Source of the DNA: M3007 sp033762055
GTDB taxonomy: Bacteria > Bacteroidota > Bacteroidia > Chitinophagales > Saprospiraceae
Assembly: GCA_033762055.1 (NCBI GenBank)
Contig: JANRLZ010000316.1
Span: 1-16,141 of the forward strand
Direction: 5' to 3'
Length of the DNA stretch: 16,141 bases
In this document: positions 1 to 7,080 of the stretch, piece after piece
How the letters are laid out: every line of letters starts with the position of its first letter
Position numbering within the stretch: the stretch's first letter is position 1
Program-made: the position numbers and the translations under genes
Notes under the pieces: generated by a model
Seen by the model: only the letters and a program-made list of their open reading frames with translations
Databases searched by the model: none
What the model was told of the DNA's origin: nothing

Positions 1-114
1 GGCAGCGTTTGATCCCGCCACCTCCCATTGGTGTTGCTGTTGCAAGGCAAAGACCCGATGAATTTCAGCCTTCAGTTCCGGACGAATAATAGGACTGTTG
101 TGCAATGATGACAT
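1..114 (-). CDS. N-terminal fragment of a minus-strand gene, possibly an aldehyde dehydrogenase
   Basis: The minus strand is open from an ATG at 112-114 to the window edge, giving 38 codons that begin MSSLHNSPIIRPELKAEIHR and continue with a Gln-rich helix (VFALQQQHQWEVA). There is no stop in frame. The 'E-I-x-R-V-F-x-L-Q' pattern followed by a Trp and an Ala-rich stretch resembles the N-terminal helix of NAD(P)-dependent aldehyde dehydrogenases, but the catalytic Cys/Glu region lies outside the window, so this assignment is only a guess. The gene is divergent from the hibernation factor gene and shares the AT-rich spacer with it. No Shine-Dalgarno sequence is visible. Confidence 0.45.
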   Translation of the reverse strand, partial: MSSLHNSPIIRPELKAEIHRVFALQQQHQWEVAGSNAA

Positions 115-320
115 GCCGTGTCTGTTTGGCGGTTTTCCGAGAGCGCACTCCGGTGGCGAAGGTCGTTAAAAAAGAATAAATCTTGTAAGGATTAAATTAT
201 TTGTATATGTCTTCAGGGTTCGGAAAATCTGTTTTTTTCAGAATTAAATAACTTTAAAAATAGATTTTAACCATAAATATTTTTTATTTAATTTTTTACT
301 AAAAATAATGATCAAATTTT

Positions 321-352
321 TTTGTAAATTCTTCCGAAGCGCCTTAAAATTG
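321..352 (+). promoter_or_regulatory. Candidate Bacteroidota promoter for the hibernation factor gene
   Basis: TTTG at 321-324 is followed after 20 bases by TAAAATTG at 345-352. The Bacteroidota sigma-ABfr consensus is TTTG, 19-21 bases, then TAnnTTTG. The -33 part matches exactly and the -7 part has one mismatch. Transcription would begin near 358, leaving a leader of about 120 bases before the ATG at 481. This is a pattern match only. Confidence 0.4.
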
Positions 353-403
353 GGTGTTAAAATTCAAAAGCGCCTGAACCAATCTATTTTCAGCTCGTTT
401 AGA

Positions 404-422
404 CTTGGAAACTGTCTCCAAG
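404..422 (+). other. Small leader hairpin upstream of the hibernation factor gene
   Basis: CTTGGA (404-409) and TCCAAG (417-422) form a perfect 6-bp stem around a 7-base loop, AACTGTC. It lies inside the predicted 5' leader. The 7-base loop recalls a tRNA anticodon arm, but no acceptor, D or T arms fit around it, so it is not a tRNA. A regulatory role is possible but unproven. Confidence 0.25.
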
Positions 423-480
423 GCAGCGTACCCCGGGAAGAACCTATCGCATCGTTAACCATTAAAACATCCGCGACGTT

Positions 481-810
481 ATGATGAAAGTAAGCGTGCA
501 ATCCATTCATTTTCACGCCGATGCCAAATTGGTAGAATTTATCGAGAAGAAACTGCAACGTTTGAATCGGTATTTTGACAAAAACCGCTCCGTAGAGGCT
601 GAAGTCTCGCTAAAATTACAGGAAACCGGCGGGCGTGTTCAGGAAAAAATTACAGAAGTCAAAATCCATTTCCCGCCAGGCAGCTGGATGATTGACAAAA
701 AAACAGGCCGCACTTTTGAGGCTGCCATCACAGCCTCGGCCGACACGCTCAAAAGGCAACTGCTCCGCCACAAAGAGCGGATCACTACCCACCGTGTGGC
801 TGCCGATTGA
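481..810 (+). CDS. hpf: Ribosome hibernation promoting factor, short form (HPF/RaiA family)
   Basis: This 109-residue protein belongs to the HPF/YfiA (RaiA) family, which binds the 30S decoding channel of idle ribosomes and blocks mRNA and tRNA during starvation or stationary phase. It opens with the family pattern (MKVSVQSIHFHADAKLVEFI, then a Lys-rich helix and 'RYFDKN') and continues with alternating strands, ending in the basic helix 'DTLKRQLLRHKER' typical of the ribosome-binding face. It has no C-terminal dimerisation domain, so it is the short form. Two Met codons begin the frame (481 and 484); either could start translation. No Shine-Dalgarno sequence is present. It is monocistronic: a candidate promoter lies at 321-352 and a strong terminator follows at 870-903. 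Expression is probably growth-phase controlled, by family precedent only. Confidence 0.9.
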   Translation: MMKVSVQSIHFHADAKLVEFIEKKLQRLNRYFDKNRSVEAEVSLKLQETGGRVQEKITEVKIHFPPGSWMIDKKTGRTFEAAITASADTLKRQLLRHKERITTHRVAAD

Positions 811-869
811 GTGTGCTTGAGAAAAATTCTGCGGGACAACCCGCCATATACAGCCACAATACAAGGCTG

Positions 870-903
870 GAAGCCCGGTCACCCACGACCGGGCTTCGTT
901 TTT
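870..903 (+). terminator. Rho-independent terminator after the hibernation factor gene
   Basis: A perfect 11-bp stem, GAAGCCCGGTC (870-880) with GACCGGGCTTC (887-897), encloses the loop ACCCAC and is followed by GTTTTT (898-903). The GC-rich stem and U-tract fit a strong intrinsic terminator 60 bases after the stop codon. Confidence 0.85.
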
Positions 904-1000
904 CCGGGACTTGCCTTGCTATGAAATGACGCATCCGGTCAATTTCCTGTTAACATTTTTAAAAATTCGGCCTTACACCGCGTTTTCGGCGCTTGTTTTC

Positions 1001-1008
1001 TACTTTTG
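1001..1008 (+). promoter_or_regulatory. -7 promoter element for the peptidyl-prolyl isomerase gene
   Basis: TACTTTTG matches the Bacteroidota -7 consensus TAnnTTTG exactly. It lies 41 bases before the chosen ATG at 1049, so transcription would start near 1015. No clean -33 TTTG sits at the expected distance, which lowers confidence. The element lies inside the longer alternative frame beginning at 911 and supports rejecting that start. Confidence 0.45.
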
Positions 1009-1048
1009 CCCGCTTTTTAACAAAAAACACCAATCTACGCCTCTTCCT

Positions 1049-3022
1049 ATGTTTAAACATCTGATTGCTGCAGCCGCTTTGATTTTCGTGGCGTTTGCTG
1101 CCAATGCACAAAACGATCCCGTGCTTTTTACCGTCAAGGGAAACCCGGTTACCAGTTCCGAATTCAAGTACATCTATTCAAAAACCAACCAGGAAAAAGC
1201 CGATTTTTCGGAAAAAAGTCTTAAAGAGTACCTTGAACTCTACACCAACTTCAAACTGAAAGTCCAAAAAGCCCGCGATATGCAACTCGATACCATCGCG
1301 GCACTGAAAGCAGAACTGGATGGCTACAAAAAACAACTCGCAAAATCTTACCTCGAAGACAAGGAGGTCACCGACAAATTGGTGCGCGAAGTGTACGACC
1401 GTATGCAACAGGACGTGGATATCAGTCATATCCTGGTAACCTGCGATCGCAATAAACCCGCCGCAGACACCCTCAAAGCCTACTCCCGCGCAGCCAACTG
1501 GATGAAAATGATCCAGAAAGGCGCCGACTTCAACAAAATTGCCCGCGACAGTTCGGAAGACAAATCGGCCAAAGACAATGGCGGTAACCTTGGATTCGTG
1601 ACAGCCATGCTGCCCGATGGTTATTATGAATTGGAAAAAGCCATTTATTCTGCCAAACCCGGCGACTTGCTGGGCCCGATCCGCTCCAACTCCGGCTACC
1701 ACCTGATCCGGGTCAACGGGTTCCGCGCCGCCCGCGGCGAAATTGAGGTCAACCAGATCCTGATCCGAAAAGCCGACAAACCGGAACTCAACGACGCAAA
1801 AAAAATGCGCGCCGACAGCGCCTACAACGCACTGATGGCCGGCGGCAAATGGGAAACGGTTTGCCAGGCTTATTCAGAAGACAAAGCCAGCGTGTCGAAA
1901 GGCGGCTACATCGGTTTTTTTGGTATCAATCGTTACCAAAAAGCCTTTGAAGACGCCGCATTTGCGCTCGAAAAAGACGGCGATTACAGCAAGCCCGTCG
2001 AAACCACGCTCGGCTGGCACATCATCCAGCGCAAAAGCCGCCGCCCGGTCGCAGCATTCGACCAACTCAAGCGCGGACTAACCGATCGTATCAAACGCGA
2101 CAGCCGTAGCGAAGTGGCCAAACAAACGATCATCAATCGCATCAAAAAAGATGGCGGCTATACCGAGTATCCCCAGGCACTCGAAGCCTGGACGGCCAAG
2201 CAGGCAGACTCCATCTTCCACACTTTCAAATGGAAACCCGACCCGGCCAAACCGCAGGAAGTACTGTTCCGCTACGGCCCGGATAAAGCTTATACGGTTG
2301 CAGATTTTGAAGAGTATTGCCAACGCGCCGGTCGCGATCGTATGCGCGGTTCAGGTTATCCGTTGCGTGAAACCATTTCAAAACTGTACAAAACCTGGAA
2401 CGACGAAACCGCCATGTCGTTTGAAGAAAGTCAGCTCGACAAAAAATACCCCGAATTCAAATCGCTGATGCGCGAATACGAGGAAGGTATTTTGCTGTTT
2501 GAAGCCCTCAAACAAAACGTGTGGGATCGCGCCAACAACGACAGTACCGGACTGCAACAATACTACGATGCTGAATTGAAGATGAAATACCGCTGGGACG
2601 AGCGCGCCCGCGTGAGTATCTATACCCTGAAAACCGATGATCCGAAAGTATTGGAGAAAGTACGCGCCCTTGCGGCCAAAAAACCGGCAGCAGATGTGTT
2701 GAAAAAGTTCAACAAAAAAGGCAAACCCGAGGTCTTGACCGTGATGGAAAAACTGTACGAGAAAGGCAAAAACAAAGACCTTGGCGAAAAGTGGAAAGCG
2801 GGCGATATGACCGATGCAAAAACGGATGCCGGCACGAAGACAGCCTCTTTCCTGAAAATCGAGGAAATTACGCCTCCTTCAACCAAATCGCTTTCAGAAG
2901 CGCGCGGTTATGCGGTAGCCGATTACCAGGATTATTTGGAGAAAAAATGGATCCAGGACCTCCGCAAAGAATATCCGGTGGTAATTAACGAATCAGCCCT
3001 GCAATCGCTGGTGAAAAAATAA
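1049..3022 (+). CDS. Secreted double-parvulin peptidyl-prolyl cis-trans isomerase (PpiC/SurA-like)
   Basis: The 657-residue product is a periplasmic foldase that would catalyse cis-trans isomerisation at prolines and chaperone secreted or outer-membrane proteins, as SurA does. Residues 1-20 are a signal peptide (MFKHLIAAAALIFVAFAANA, then Q). Residues about 25-120 form a helical chaperone-like region. Two parvulin domains follow: about 124-222 (DISHILV ... GGNLGFVTAMLP ... GPIRSNSGYHLI) and about 231-328 (VNQILIR ... GGYIGFFGINRY ... VETTLGWHII). The remaining 330 residues are charged, and may include a degenerate third domain, ending with the 'DYLEKKW..DLRKEYPVVIN' tail seen in related Bacteroidota proteins. 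The frame is open from 911, but the ATG at 1049 begins the signal peptide and lies after a -7 element, so I start there. A strong terminator follows at 3043-3093, so the gene is probably transcribed alone. Confidence 0.9.
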   Translation: MFKHLIAAAALIFVAFAANAQNDPVLFTVKGNPVTSSEFKYIYSKTNQEKADFSEKSLKEYLELYTNFKLKVQKARDMQLDTIAALKAELDGYKKQLAKSYLEDKEVTDKLVREVYDRMQQDVDISHILVTCDRNKPAADTLKAYSRAANWMKMIQKGADFNKIARDSSEDKSAKDNGGNLGFVTAMLPDGYYELEKAIYSAKPGDLLGPIRSNSGYHLIRVNGFRAARGEIEVNQILIRKADKPELNDAKKMRADSAYNALMAGGKWETVCQAYSEDKASVSKGGYIGFFGINRYQKAFEDAAFALEKDGDYSKPVETTLGWHIIQRKSRRPVAAFDQLKRGLTDRIKRDSRSEVAKQTIINRIKKDGGYTEYPQALEAWTAKQADSIFHTFKWKPDPAKPQEVLFRYGPDKAYTVADFEEYCQRAGRDRMRGSGYPLRETISKLYKTWNDETAMSFEESQLDKKYPEFKSLMREYEEGILLFEALKQNVWDRANNDSTGLQQYYDAELKMKYRWDERARVSIYTLKTDDPKVLEKVRALAAKKPAADVLKKFNKKGKPEVLTVMEKLYEKGKNKDLGEKWKAGDMTDAKTDAGTKTASFLKIEEITPPSTKSLSEARGYAVADYQDYLEKKWIQDLRKEYPVVINESALQSLVKK

Positions 3023-3042
3023 GCCGGCTTTTGCCATACATT

Positions 3043-3093
3043 GGAGCCGCCTCACAAGTTGGAATTCAGACTTGCGGGGCGGCTTCTTTTTTT
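3043..3093 (+). terminator. Rho-independent terminator between the isomerase gene and glyA
   Basis: A 17-position stem, 3043-3059 with 3070-3086, contains two G-U wobbles and one A-C mismatch, closes a 10-base loop (TGGAATTCAG) and is followed by seven Ts (3087-3093). It ends 38 bases before the glyA ATG, so it separates the two transcription units. Confidence 0.85.
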
Positions 3094-3118
3094 ACCCGCT
3101 GTTCTGCAAATTACGGTT

Positions 3119-3126
3119 TACATTTG
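3119..3126 (+). promoter_or_regulatory. -7 promoter element abutting the glyA start codon
   Basis: TACATTTG matches TAnnTTTG exactly and ends only four bases before the ATG at 3131. If used, transcription would begin at or within a few bases of the start codon. I see no -33 TTTG at the right distance; a T-rich run (3087-3093, the terminator tract) lies somewhat too far upstream. Confidence 0.4.
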
Positions 3127-3130
3127 CCCC

Positions 3131-4399
3131 ATGTCCGATCTTGTATTTTCACTTATTGAAAAAGAGTTGGACCGCCAGCGGCGCGGTCTTGAACTGATTG
3201 CTTCCGAAAATTTTACCAGTCAGGCCGTTCTCGATGCCATGGGGTCCTGCCTGACCAACAAATACGCAGAAGGCTATCCTGGTCGCCGTTATTATGGCGG
3301 ATGCGAGGTGGTTGATGAGGTAGAACTTCTGGCGATTGATCGTATCAAGGAAGTGTTTGGCGCCGCCTGGGCCAATGTGCAACCCCACTCCGGCGCACAG
3401 GCCAATGCAGCCGTTTTTCTGGCCTGCCTGCAACCCGGAGATAAAATTCTCGGCTTCGATCTGGCCCACGGCGGTCACTTGTCACACGGATCGCCGGTCA
3501 ACTACTCCGGGAAAGTTTACAACCCCGTTTTTTACGGTGTGGAGCCGGATACGGGTACTATTGACATGGATAAGGTAGCGGCGATTGCCCGCAAAGAAAA
3601 TCCCAAATTAATCATTTGCGGCGCCTCGGCCTATTCACGCGATTGGGATTATGCGCGTTTCCGCGCCATCGCCGACGAAGTGGGCGCATTGTTGCTTGCC
3701 GACATAGCGCACCCGGCCGGATTGATTGCCGCCAAATTACTCAACGACCCCTTGCCGCACTGCCATATCGTGACCAGTACCACGCACAAAACCCTGCGAG
3801 GCCCACGTGGCGGTATCATTTTAATGGGCAAAAACTTCGATAACCCCTGGGGACGCAGCACCAAAAAAGGGGAGGCCATTCAAATGTCGAGCATCCTCGA
3901 CAGCGGGGTTTTTCCCGGCATGCAGGGTGGGCCGCTGGAGCATGTGATCGCTGCAAAAGCCGTAGCCTTTGGCGAGATTTTACAACCAGCCTACAAAACA
4001 TATTGCCAGCAAGTGGTGAAAAATGCACGGGTAATGGCCGACACATTTGTCTCACTGGGCTATGACATCGTTTCAGGCGGCACCGACAACCACTTGATGT
4101 TGCTTGATTTGCGGAAAAAAAATGTCAGCGGGAAAGTGGCGGAAAAAGCACTGGGCGAAGCCGATATAACCGTAAATAAAAACATGATCCCCTTCGATCC
4201 GCAACCGCCAATGACCACCTCCGGCATCCGCATCGGATCGGCAGCCATTACGACCAGGGGGTTAAAAGAAGACGATTGCAGACAGGTAGTGGGATGGATC
4301 AATGAAGTACTGAGCCAGCCGGATAACGCTGACGTTCACGCCAGGGTGCGAAGTGCTGTGAATGCTTTTATGAAAAACTTCCCCTTGTACGAATCCTGA
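3131..4399 (+). CDS. glyA: Serine hydroxymethyltransferase
   Basis: The 422-residue cytoplasmic enzyme uses pyridoxal phosphate to interconvert serine plus tetrahydrofolate with glycine plus 5,10-methylenetetrahydrofolate, the main source of one-carbon units for purine, thymidylate and methionine synthesis. Family hallmarks are all present: LELIASENFTS near residues 20-30, YAEGYPGRRYYGG near 45-57, HSGAQAN near 86-92, ADIAHPAGL with Asp191 and His194, and TSTTHKTLRGPRGG with the PLP-binding Lys220. Length matches the usual 415-430 residues. An upstream TTG at 3041 would add 30 residues, but it lies inside the preceding terminator, and MSDLVFSLIEKE is a normal start for this family. The next gene starts 65 bases downstream on the same strand; no terminator separates them that I can see. 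Confidence 0.97.
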   Translation: MSDLVFSLIEKELDRQRRGLELIASENFTSQAVLDAMGSCLTNKYAEGYPGRRYYGGCEVVDEVELLAIDRIKEVFGAAWANVQPHSGAQANAAVFLACLQPGDKILGFDLAHGGHLSHGSPVNYSGKVYNPVFYGVEPDTGTIDMDKVAAIARKENPKLIICGASAYSRDWDYARFRAIADEVGALLLADIAHPAGLIAAKLLNDPLPHCHIVTSTTHKTLRGPRGGIILMGKNFDNPWGRSTKKGEAIQMSSILDSGVFPGMQGGPLEHVIAAKAVAFGEILQPAYKTYCQQVVKNARVMADTFVSLGYDIVSGGTDNHLMLLDLRKKNVSGKVAEKALGEADITVNKNMIPFDPQPPMTTSGIRIGSAAITTRGLKEDDCRQVVGWINEVLSQPDNADVHARVRSAVNAFMKNFPLYES

Positions 4400-4464
4400 C
4401 TCCAACTTACACTGAAAAAATCCATTGAATTTCCCCTGATCGGGAACCTAACCATTCCAATAAC

Positions 4465-5166
4465 ATGGCCGAGACAAAAGCAAATCTGCTCTATGTGGAA
4501 GACGACGAAAGCCTCAGTTTCGTCACACGCGACAACCTTGAGTTGAACGGGTATCATGTCACTTATTGCGAGGATGGCAAAAAAGCAATGGAAGTGATTC
4601 AGGAAGGGCAAAAGTTTGACCTCTGCATTTTGGATGTCATGCTCCCCGAAGTAGACGGCTACACGCTGGCCGAGCACATTCGATCCATTGACGACCATGT
4701 GCCAATCATTTTTCTCACGGCAAAAAGTTTGAAACAGGACAAGATTCACGGGCTGACCATCGGCGCCGACGATTATATGACCAAGCCTTTCAGCATCGAG
4801 GAATTGCTGTTGAAAATTGATATTTTCCTGCGTCGAACCAAATATTCCGTGATCCTGAAACCCGGCAAACCGGTCAGCATCGGCAAATACGCATTTGATT
4901 ATAAAAACCTGAGCCTTACTACAGAGGGTTATTCCGAAACCCTGACACAAAAGGAAGCCGATTTGCTCAAATTGTTGAACGAGCACCGCAATCAGGTGGT
5001 AAAACGCTCTTTCATCCTGATAACCATTTGGGGCAAAGACGATTATTTTTTGGGCCGCAGCCTCGACGTATTCATATCCCGCCTCCGTAAATACCTCAGC
5101 CTGGATGAACGCATTAAAGTCGAAAACATACACGGCGTGGGCTTTAAGTTTAGGGTGGACGAATAA
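4465..5166 (+). CDS. OmpR/PhoB-family response regulator, orphan in this position
   Basis: The 233-residue protein has an N-terminal receiver domain (about 7-122) and a C-terminal winged-helix DNA-binding domain (about 135-231). The receiver keeps the full phosphorylation site: acidic pair Asp13/Asp14, phospho-acceptor Asp57 (LCILDVMLPEVDGY), Thr85 and Lys107 (DDYMTKPF). The DNA-binding part has the expected LTQKEADLLKLL and SLDVFISRLRKYL helices followed by the VHGVGFKF-type wing. It is a phosphorylation-controlled transcription factor resembling the RprY/KdpE group. No kinase is adjacent. The only kinase in the window is at 8904-10625 on the other strand, in the kdp cluster, so pairing with it is possible but not shown. 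The gene sits 65 bases after glyA and 55 bases before the glucosaminidase gene; I see no convincing promoter of its own. Confidence 0.92.
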   Translation: MAETKANLLYVEDDESLSFVTRDNLELNGYHVTYCEDGKKAMEVIQEGQKFDLCILDVMLPEVDGYTLAEHIRSIDDHVPIIFLTAKSLKQDKIHGLTIGADDYMTKPFSIEELLLKIDIFLRRTKYSVILKPGKPVSIGKYAFDYKNLSLTTEGYSETLTQKEADLLKLLNEHRNQVVKRSFILITIWGKDDYFLGRSLDVFISRLRKYLSLDERIKVENIHGVGFKFRVDE

Positions 5167-5221
5167 GCAATGCATTTAAGGCTGGGTCCGGGGTGTTATC
5201 CTTCTTAAACACGTTCTGCCC

Positions 5222-6139
5222 ATGCCGCCACAAACCGATACAAACAGCAGTTGCCTCCAGGCATTTGGCCGGGGCAGTTTGCTTGCCTTGTTTATTTTTG
5301 TCGTCCCGGCTTTGCTGGTACTGCGTTATCGCGATGAAATAGAAGCGCAATGGGCCGGATTGCGCGACCTGCCGGTCTTCCAACAACTTACCGACGATTT
5401 CAAAACCGGCACCGAAATGGCGGGCACAGCCTTTGCCACCGAATTACGCGAATTTTACGCCGATTCCATCCGCTCCTTTCCTCCGCAACAGTTCTCATCC
5501 GTTACAAAACGTTACTGGCATCGACCGCTGATCGAGAACCGACTGCGCGAAAAATTGGGTCGCCGGTTTCAATCCGATATGCTGCGGTATCTCGACTATG
5601 TGGAACAATACCGCGAGCTGGCCGTACTGGAAATGCGCCGCAGCAAAATTCCAGCCTCTATTACATTGGCCCAGGGCATTCTCGAAACCAACGCAGGACG
5701 CAGCGTACTCGCTACCAAAGGCAATAACCATTTCGGGATCAAATGCCGCGCCCGTCCGGGATTTCGCCGCGACGGCGTGATTGACGACCGCGATTTTGAG
5801 GCGCATTCCCTGGCCATTGACTGTATGCAAATGCACGACGATTATGCCTGGGATCGCTTCGAAGTGTATCCCTCCGCCAGAGAAAGTTTCCGCCGCCATT
5901 CCATATTGTTGCAAGACCGACGTTACGGATGGATGCTTCGCTCGTACGAAATCGGCGGCATTTATCCCGTTTCAAAACCCATCTTCGGACAAAACCAGGC
6001 TCCCTACTATGCCGCCTGGTGTGTAGGCCTTAAAAAATCAGGCTATGCCACCGCCCGCCTGTATGCCGAAAAACTGACCCTGATCATCGAAACCTACCAA
6101 CTCTGGAAAATAGACTATGAAACCATTTATCGGGAATGA
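5222..6139 (+). CDS. Membrane-anchored glucosaminidase (GH73-like peptidoglycan hydrolase)
   Basis: The 305-residue protein has a hydrophobic segment at residues about 18-34 (LLALFIFVVPALLVL), which should anchor it in the inner membrane with the rest in the periplasm. Residues about 120-300 form a glucosaminidase domain like that of FlgJ and other GH73 enzymes, which cut the N-acetylglucosaminyl bond in peptidoglycan glycan strands. The catalytic-helix motif is clear (IPASITLAQGILETNAGRS, Glu155), as is the downstream NNHFGIKC block and the YEIGG/YPVSKP region. Residues 35-120 are a charged linker without a family I recognise. The predicted role is wall remodelling, cell separation or release of daughter cells. 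It lies 55 bases after the response regulator on the same strand, so co-transcription is possible. The catalytic assignment is by motif only. Confidence 0.85.
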   Translation: MPPQTDTNSSCLQAFGRGSLLALFIFVVPALLVLRYRDEIEAQWAGLRDLPVFQQLTDDFKTGTEMAGTAFATELREFYADSIRSFPPQQFSSVTKRYWHRPLIENRLREKLGRRFQSDMLRYLDYVEQYRELAVLEMRRSKIPASITLAQGILETNAGRSVLATKGNNHFGIKCRARPGFRRDGVIDDRDFEAHSLAIDCMQMHDDYAWDRFEVYPSARESFRRHSILLQDRRYGWMLRSYEIGGIYPVSKPIFGQNQAPYYAAWCVGLKKSGYATARLYAEKLTLIIETYQLWKIDYETIYRE

Positions 6140-6216
6140 TAAATGATGAATACCCTGTAATCATTTGAAAATCACAACTATAAAATCACATCACTCACAT
6201 AAAAATTACACTTAGC

Positions 6217-7023
6217 ATGAAAAATTTCTTCGAATTCTTCGGTTTCCTTTCCACTGCCTGCATTTCAGCCGCCCTCATTTTTATCTTTATCGGCGGAAAA
6301 AAAGACGGCATAAAAAGCGAAGCCCGCGACGGGTTTTTAACTGAAATCAGCGCCGATGCCGACATTCCCAATGCACCGCGTGCCATTTCTGAACGCCCGG
6401 CACGCAGCAACAGCAAAGCCGCTGCTCAACGCGATGTGGCCGAACGCCCCACCGAAACCGGAGTTTCTGCCGAGATGCGACTAAAAGAGTTGTACAACGA
6501 CGCCTCTTTTATCAACACCACAGCCAAAGAATGGAAAGGATTGGTGCGTGATGCCGCCGATGAGTACAATGTAAAACCGCAGGTCTTGCTCGCTCATGTA
6601 CTCGTGCAAACCTACCTCGGCGACTACTCTCGCAACCAGTTGTACGACGATGCGGCCCGCCATGCCGGAGAGCGTATCAAGCCCGTAGCAACTGCCCTCA
6701 AAGGTTATCGTTACGGCTGGACCATGCAAAAACTGATCGAGCAATACGACCTGGCACGTTACTTTCCGTCCGACGCGCCGGTAGCAACCGCATCGGTAGC
6801 CCGGAAAACCGTGTCCAACACCACCACGACAGCCAAAGGCGCTGCCAAAACCACCATGCCGCAGGCAAAAAACAACCCGGTGGAAGAAGGCTTCAAATCA
6901 ATGATTGCCAAGGAATACGGTTTTGCCTCATGGGCCGGCCTGCAAAAACTGGCCGACCCCGACACCAAAGCCGAAGCTGCCCGCCGCGTAAAAACCCTGA
7001 TGATGGCTTCAAGAGTACGCTGA
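6217..7023 (+). CDS. Membrane-anchored protein of unknown function, possible degenerate glucosaminidase
   Basis: The 268-residue product begins with a hydrophobic anchor (residues about 8-27, FGFLSTACISAALIFIFIGG), then a charged, Ala/Arg-rich linker (about 28-85). A helical domain (about 86-175) contains YNVKPQVLLAHVLVQTYLGD, which aligns without gaps with the catalytic helix of the preceding gene, except that the catalytic Glu is replaced by Gln131. A Thr/Ala/Lys-rich low-complexity stretch (about 185-215) follows, then a short C-terminal helical segment (EEGFKSMIAKEYGFASWAGLQKL). The order of features and gene position suggest a divergent paralogue of the upstream glucosaminidase that has lost activity or uses another mechanism. 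This is inference; I do not recognise a named family. Its TGA stop directly abuts a 57-base palindrome. Confidence 0.7.
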   Translation: MKNFFEFFGFLSTACISAALIFIFIGGKKDGIKSEARDGFLTEISADADIPNAPRAISERPARSNSKAAAQRDVAERPTETGVSAEMRLKELYNDASFINTTAKEWKGLVRDAADEYNVKPQVLLAHVLVQTYLGDYSRNQLYDDAARHAGERIKPVATALKGYRYGWTMQKLIEQYDLARYFPSDAPVATASVARKTVSNTTTTAKGAAKTTMPQAKNNPVEEGFKSMIAKEYGFASWAGLQKLADPDTKAEAARRVKTLMMASRVR

Positions 7024-7080
7024 GCGAAGCGATAGAGACATTCCAGGTTTTAAAAACCTGGAATGTCTCTATCGCTTCGC
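7024..7080. repeat. Perfect 28-bp inverted repeat between convergent genes
   Basis: The arms 7024-7051 and 7053-7080 are exact reverse complements, with a single unpaired A at 7052. The arms start GCGAAGCGATAGAGACATTC and end at a TTTT/AAAA centre. The left arm begins at the base after the stop of the plus-strand gene; the right arm carries the last three codons (Ala-Lys-Arg) and TAG stop of the minus-strand hydrolase gene. It could act as a bidirectional terminator, although only short T runs occur, and its length and perfection suggest a mobile palindromic repeat (REP/MITE-like) rather than an ordinary terminator. Confidence 0.85.

Larger units (their letters stand above)
115..480. other. 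AT-rich divergent intergenic region
   Basis: This 366-base spacer separates a minus-strand start at 114 from the plus-strand start at 481. Positions about 160-360 are strongly AT-rich, with long A and T runs, unlike the flanking coding DNA. It contains a candidate promoter for the downstream gene and a small hairpin in the predicted leader, both listed separately. I see no open frame with coding character, no tRNA cloverleaf and no repeat array. I found no clear TAnnTTTG element facing left for the minus-strand gene. Confidence 0.6.

Noticed and set aside
396..430. Possible tRNA because of a 6-bp stem with 7-base loop
   Set aside because: No D arm, T arm or acceptor stem can be placed around it.
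911..1048. Upstream extension of the peptidyl-prolyl isomerase
   Set aside because: It would put 46 non-signal residues before a clear signal peptide and would place the -7 promoter element inside the gene.
3041..3130. Upstream extension of glyA from a TTG
   Set aside because: The extension lies in the terminator hairpin and U-tract and has no counterpart in the enzyme family.
4336..5175. A 279-codon minus-strand frame opposite the response regulator
   Set aside because: The plus-strand frame has complete receiver and winged-helix motifs; the antisense frame has none and overlaps the end of glyA.
6141..6166. AAATGAT/ATCATTT inverted repeat after the glucosaminidase gene
   Set aside because: Seven AT-rich pairs with a 12-base loop and no U-tract; too weak to call a terminator.
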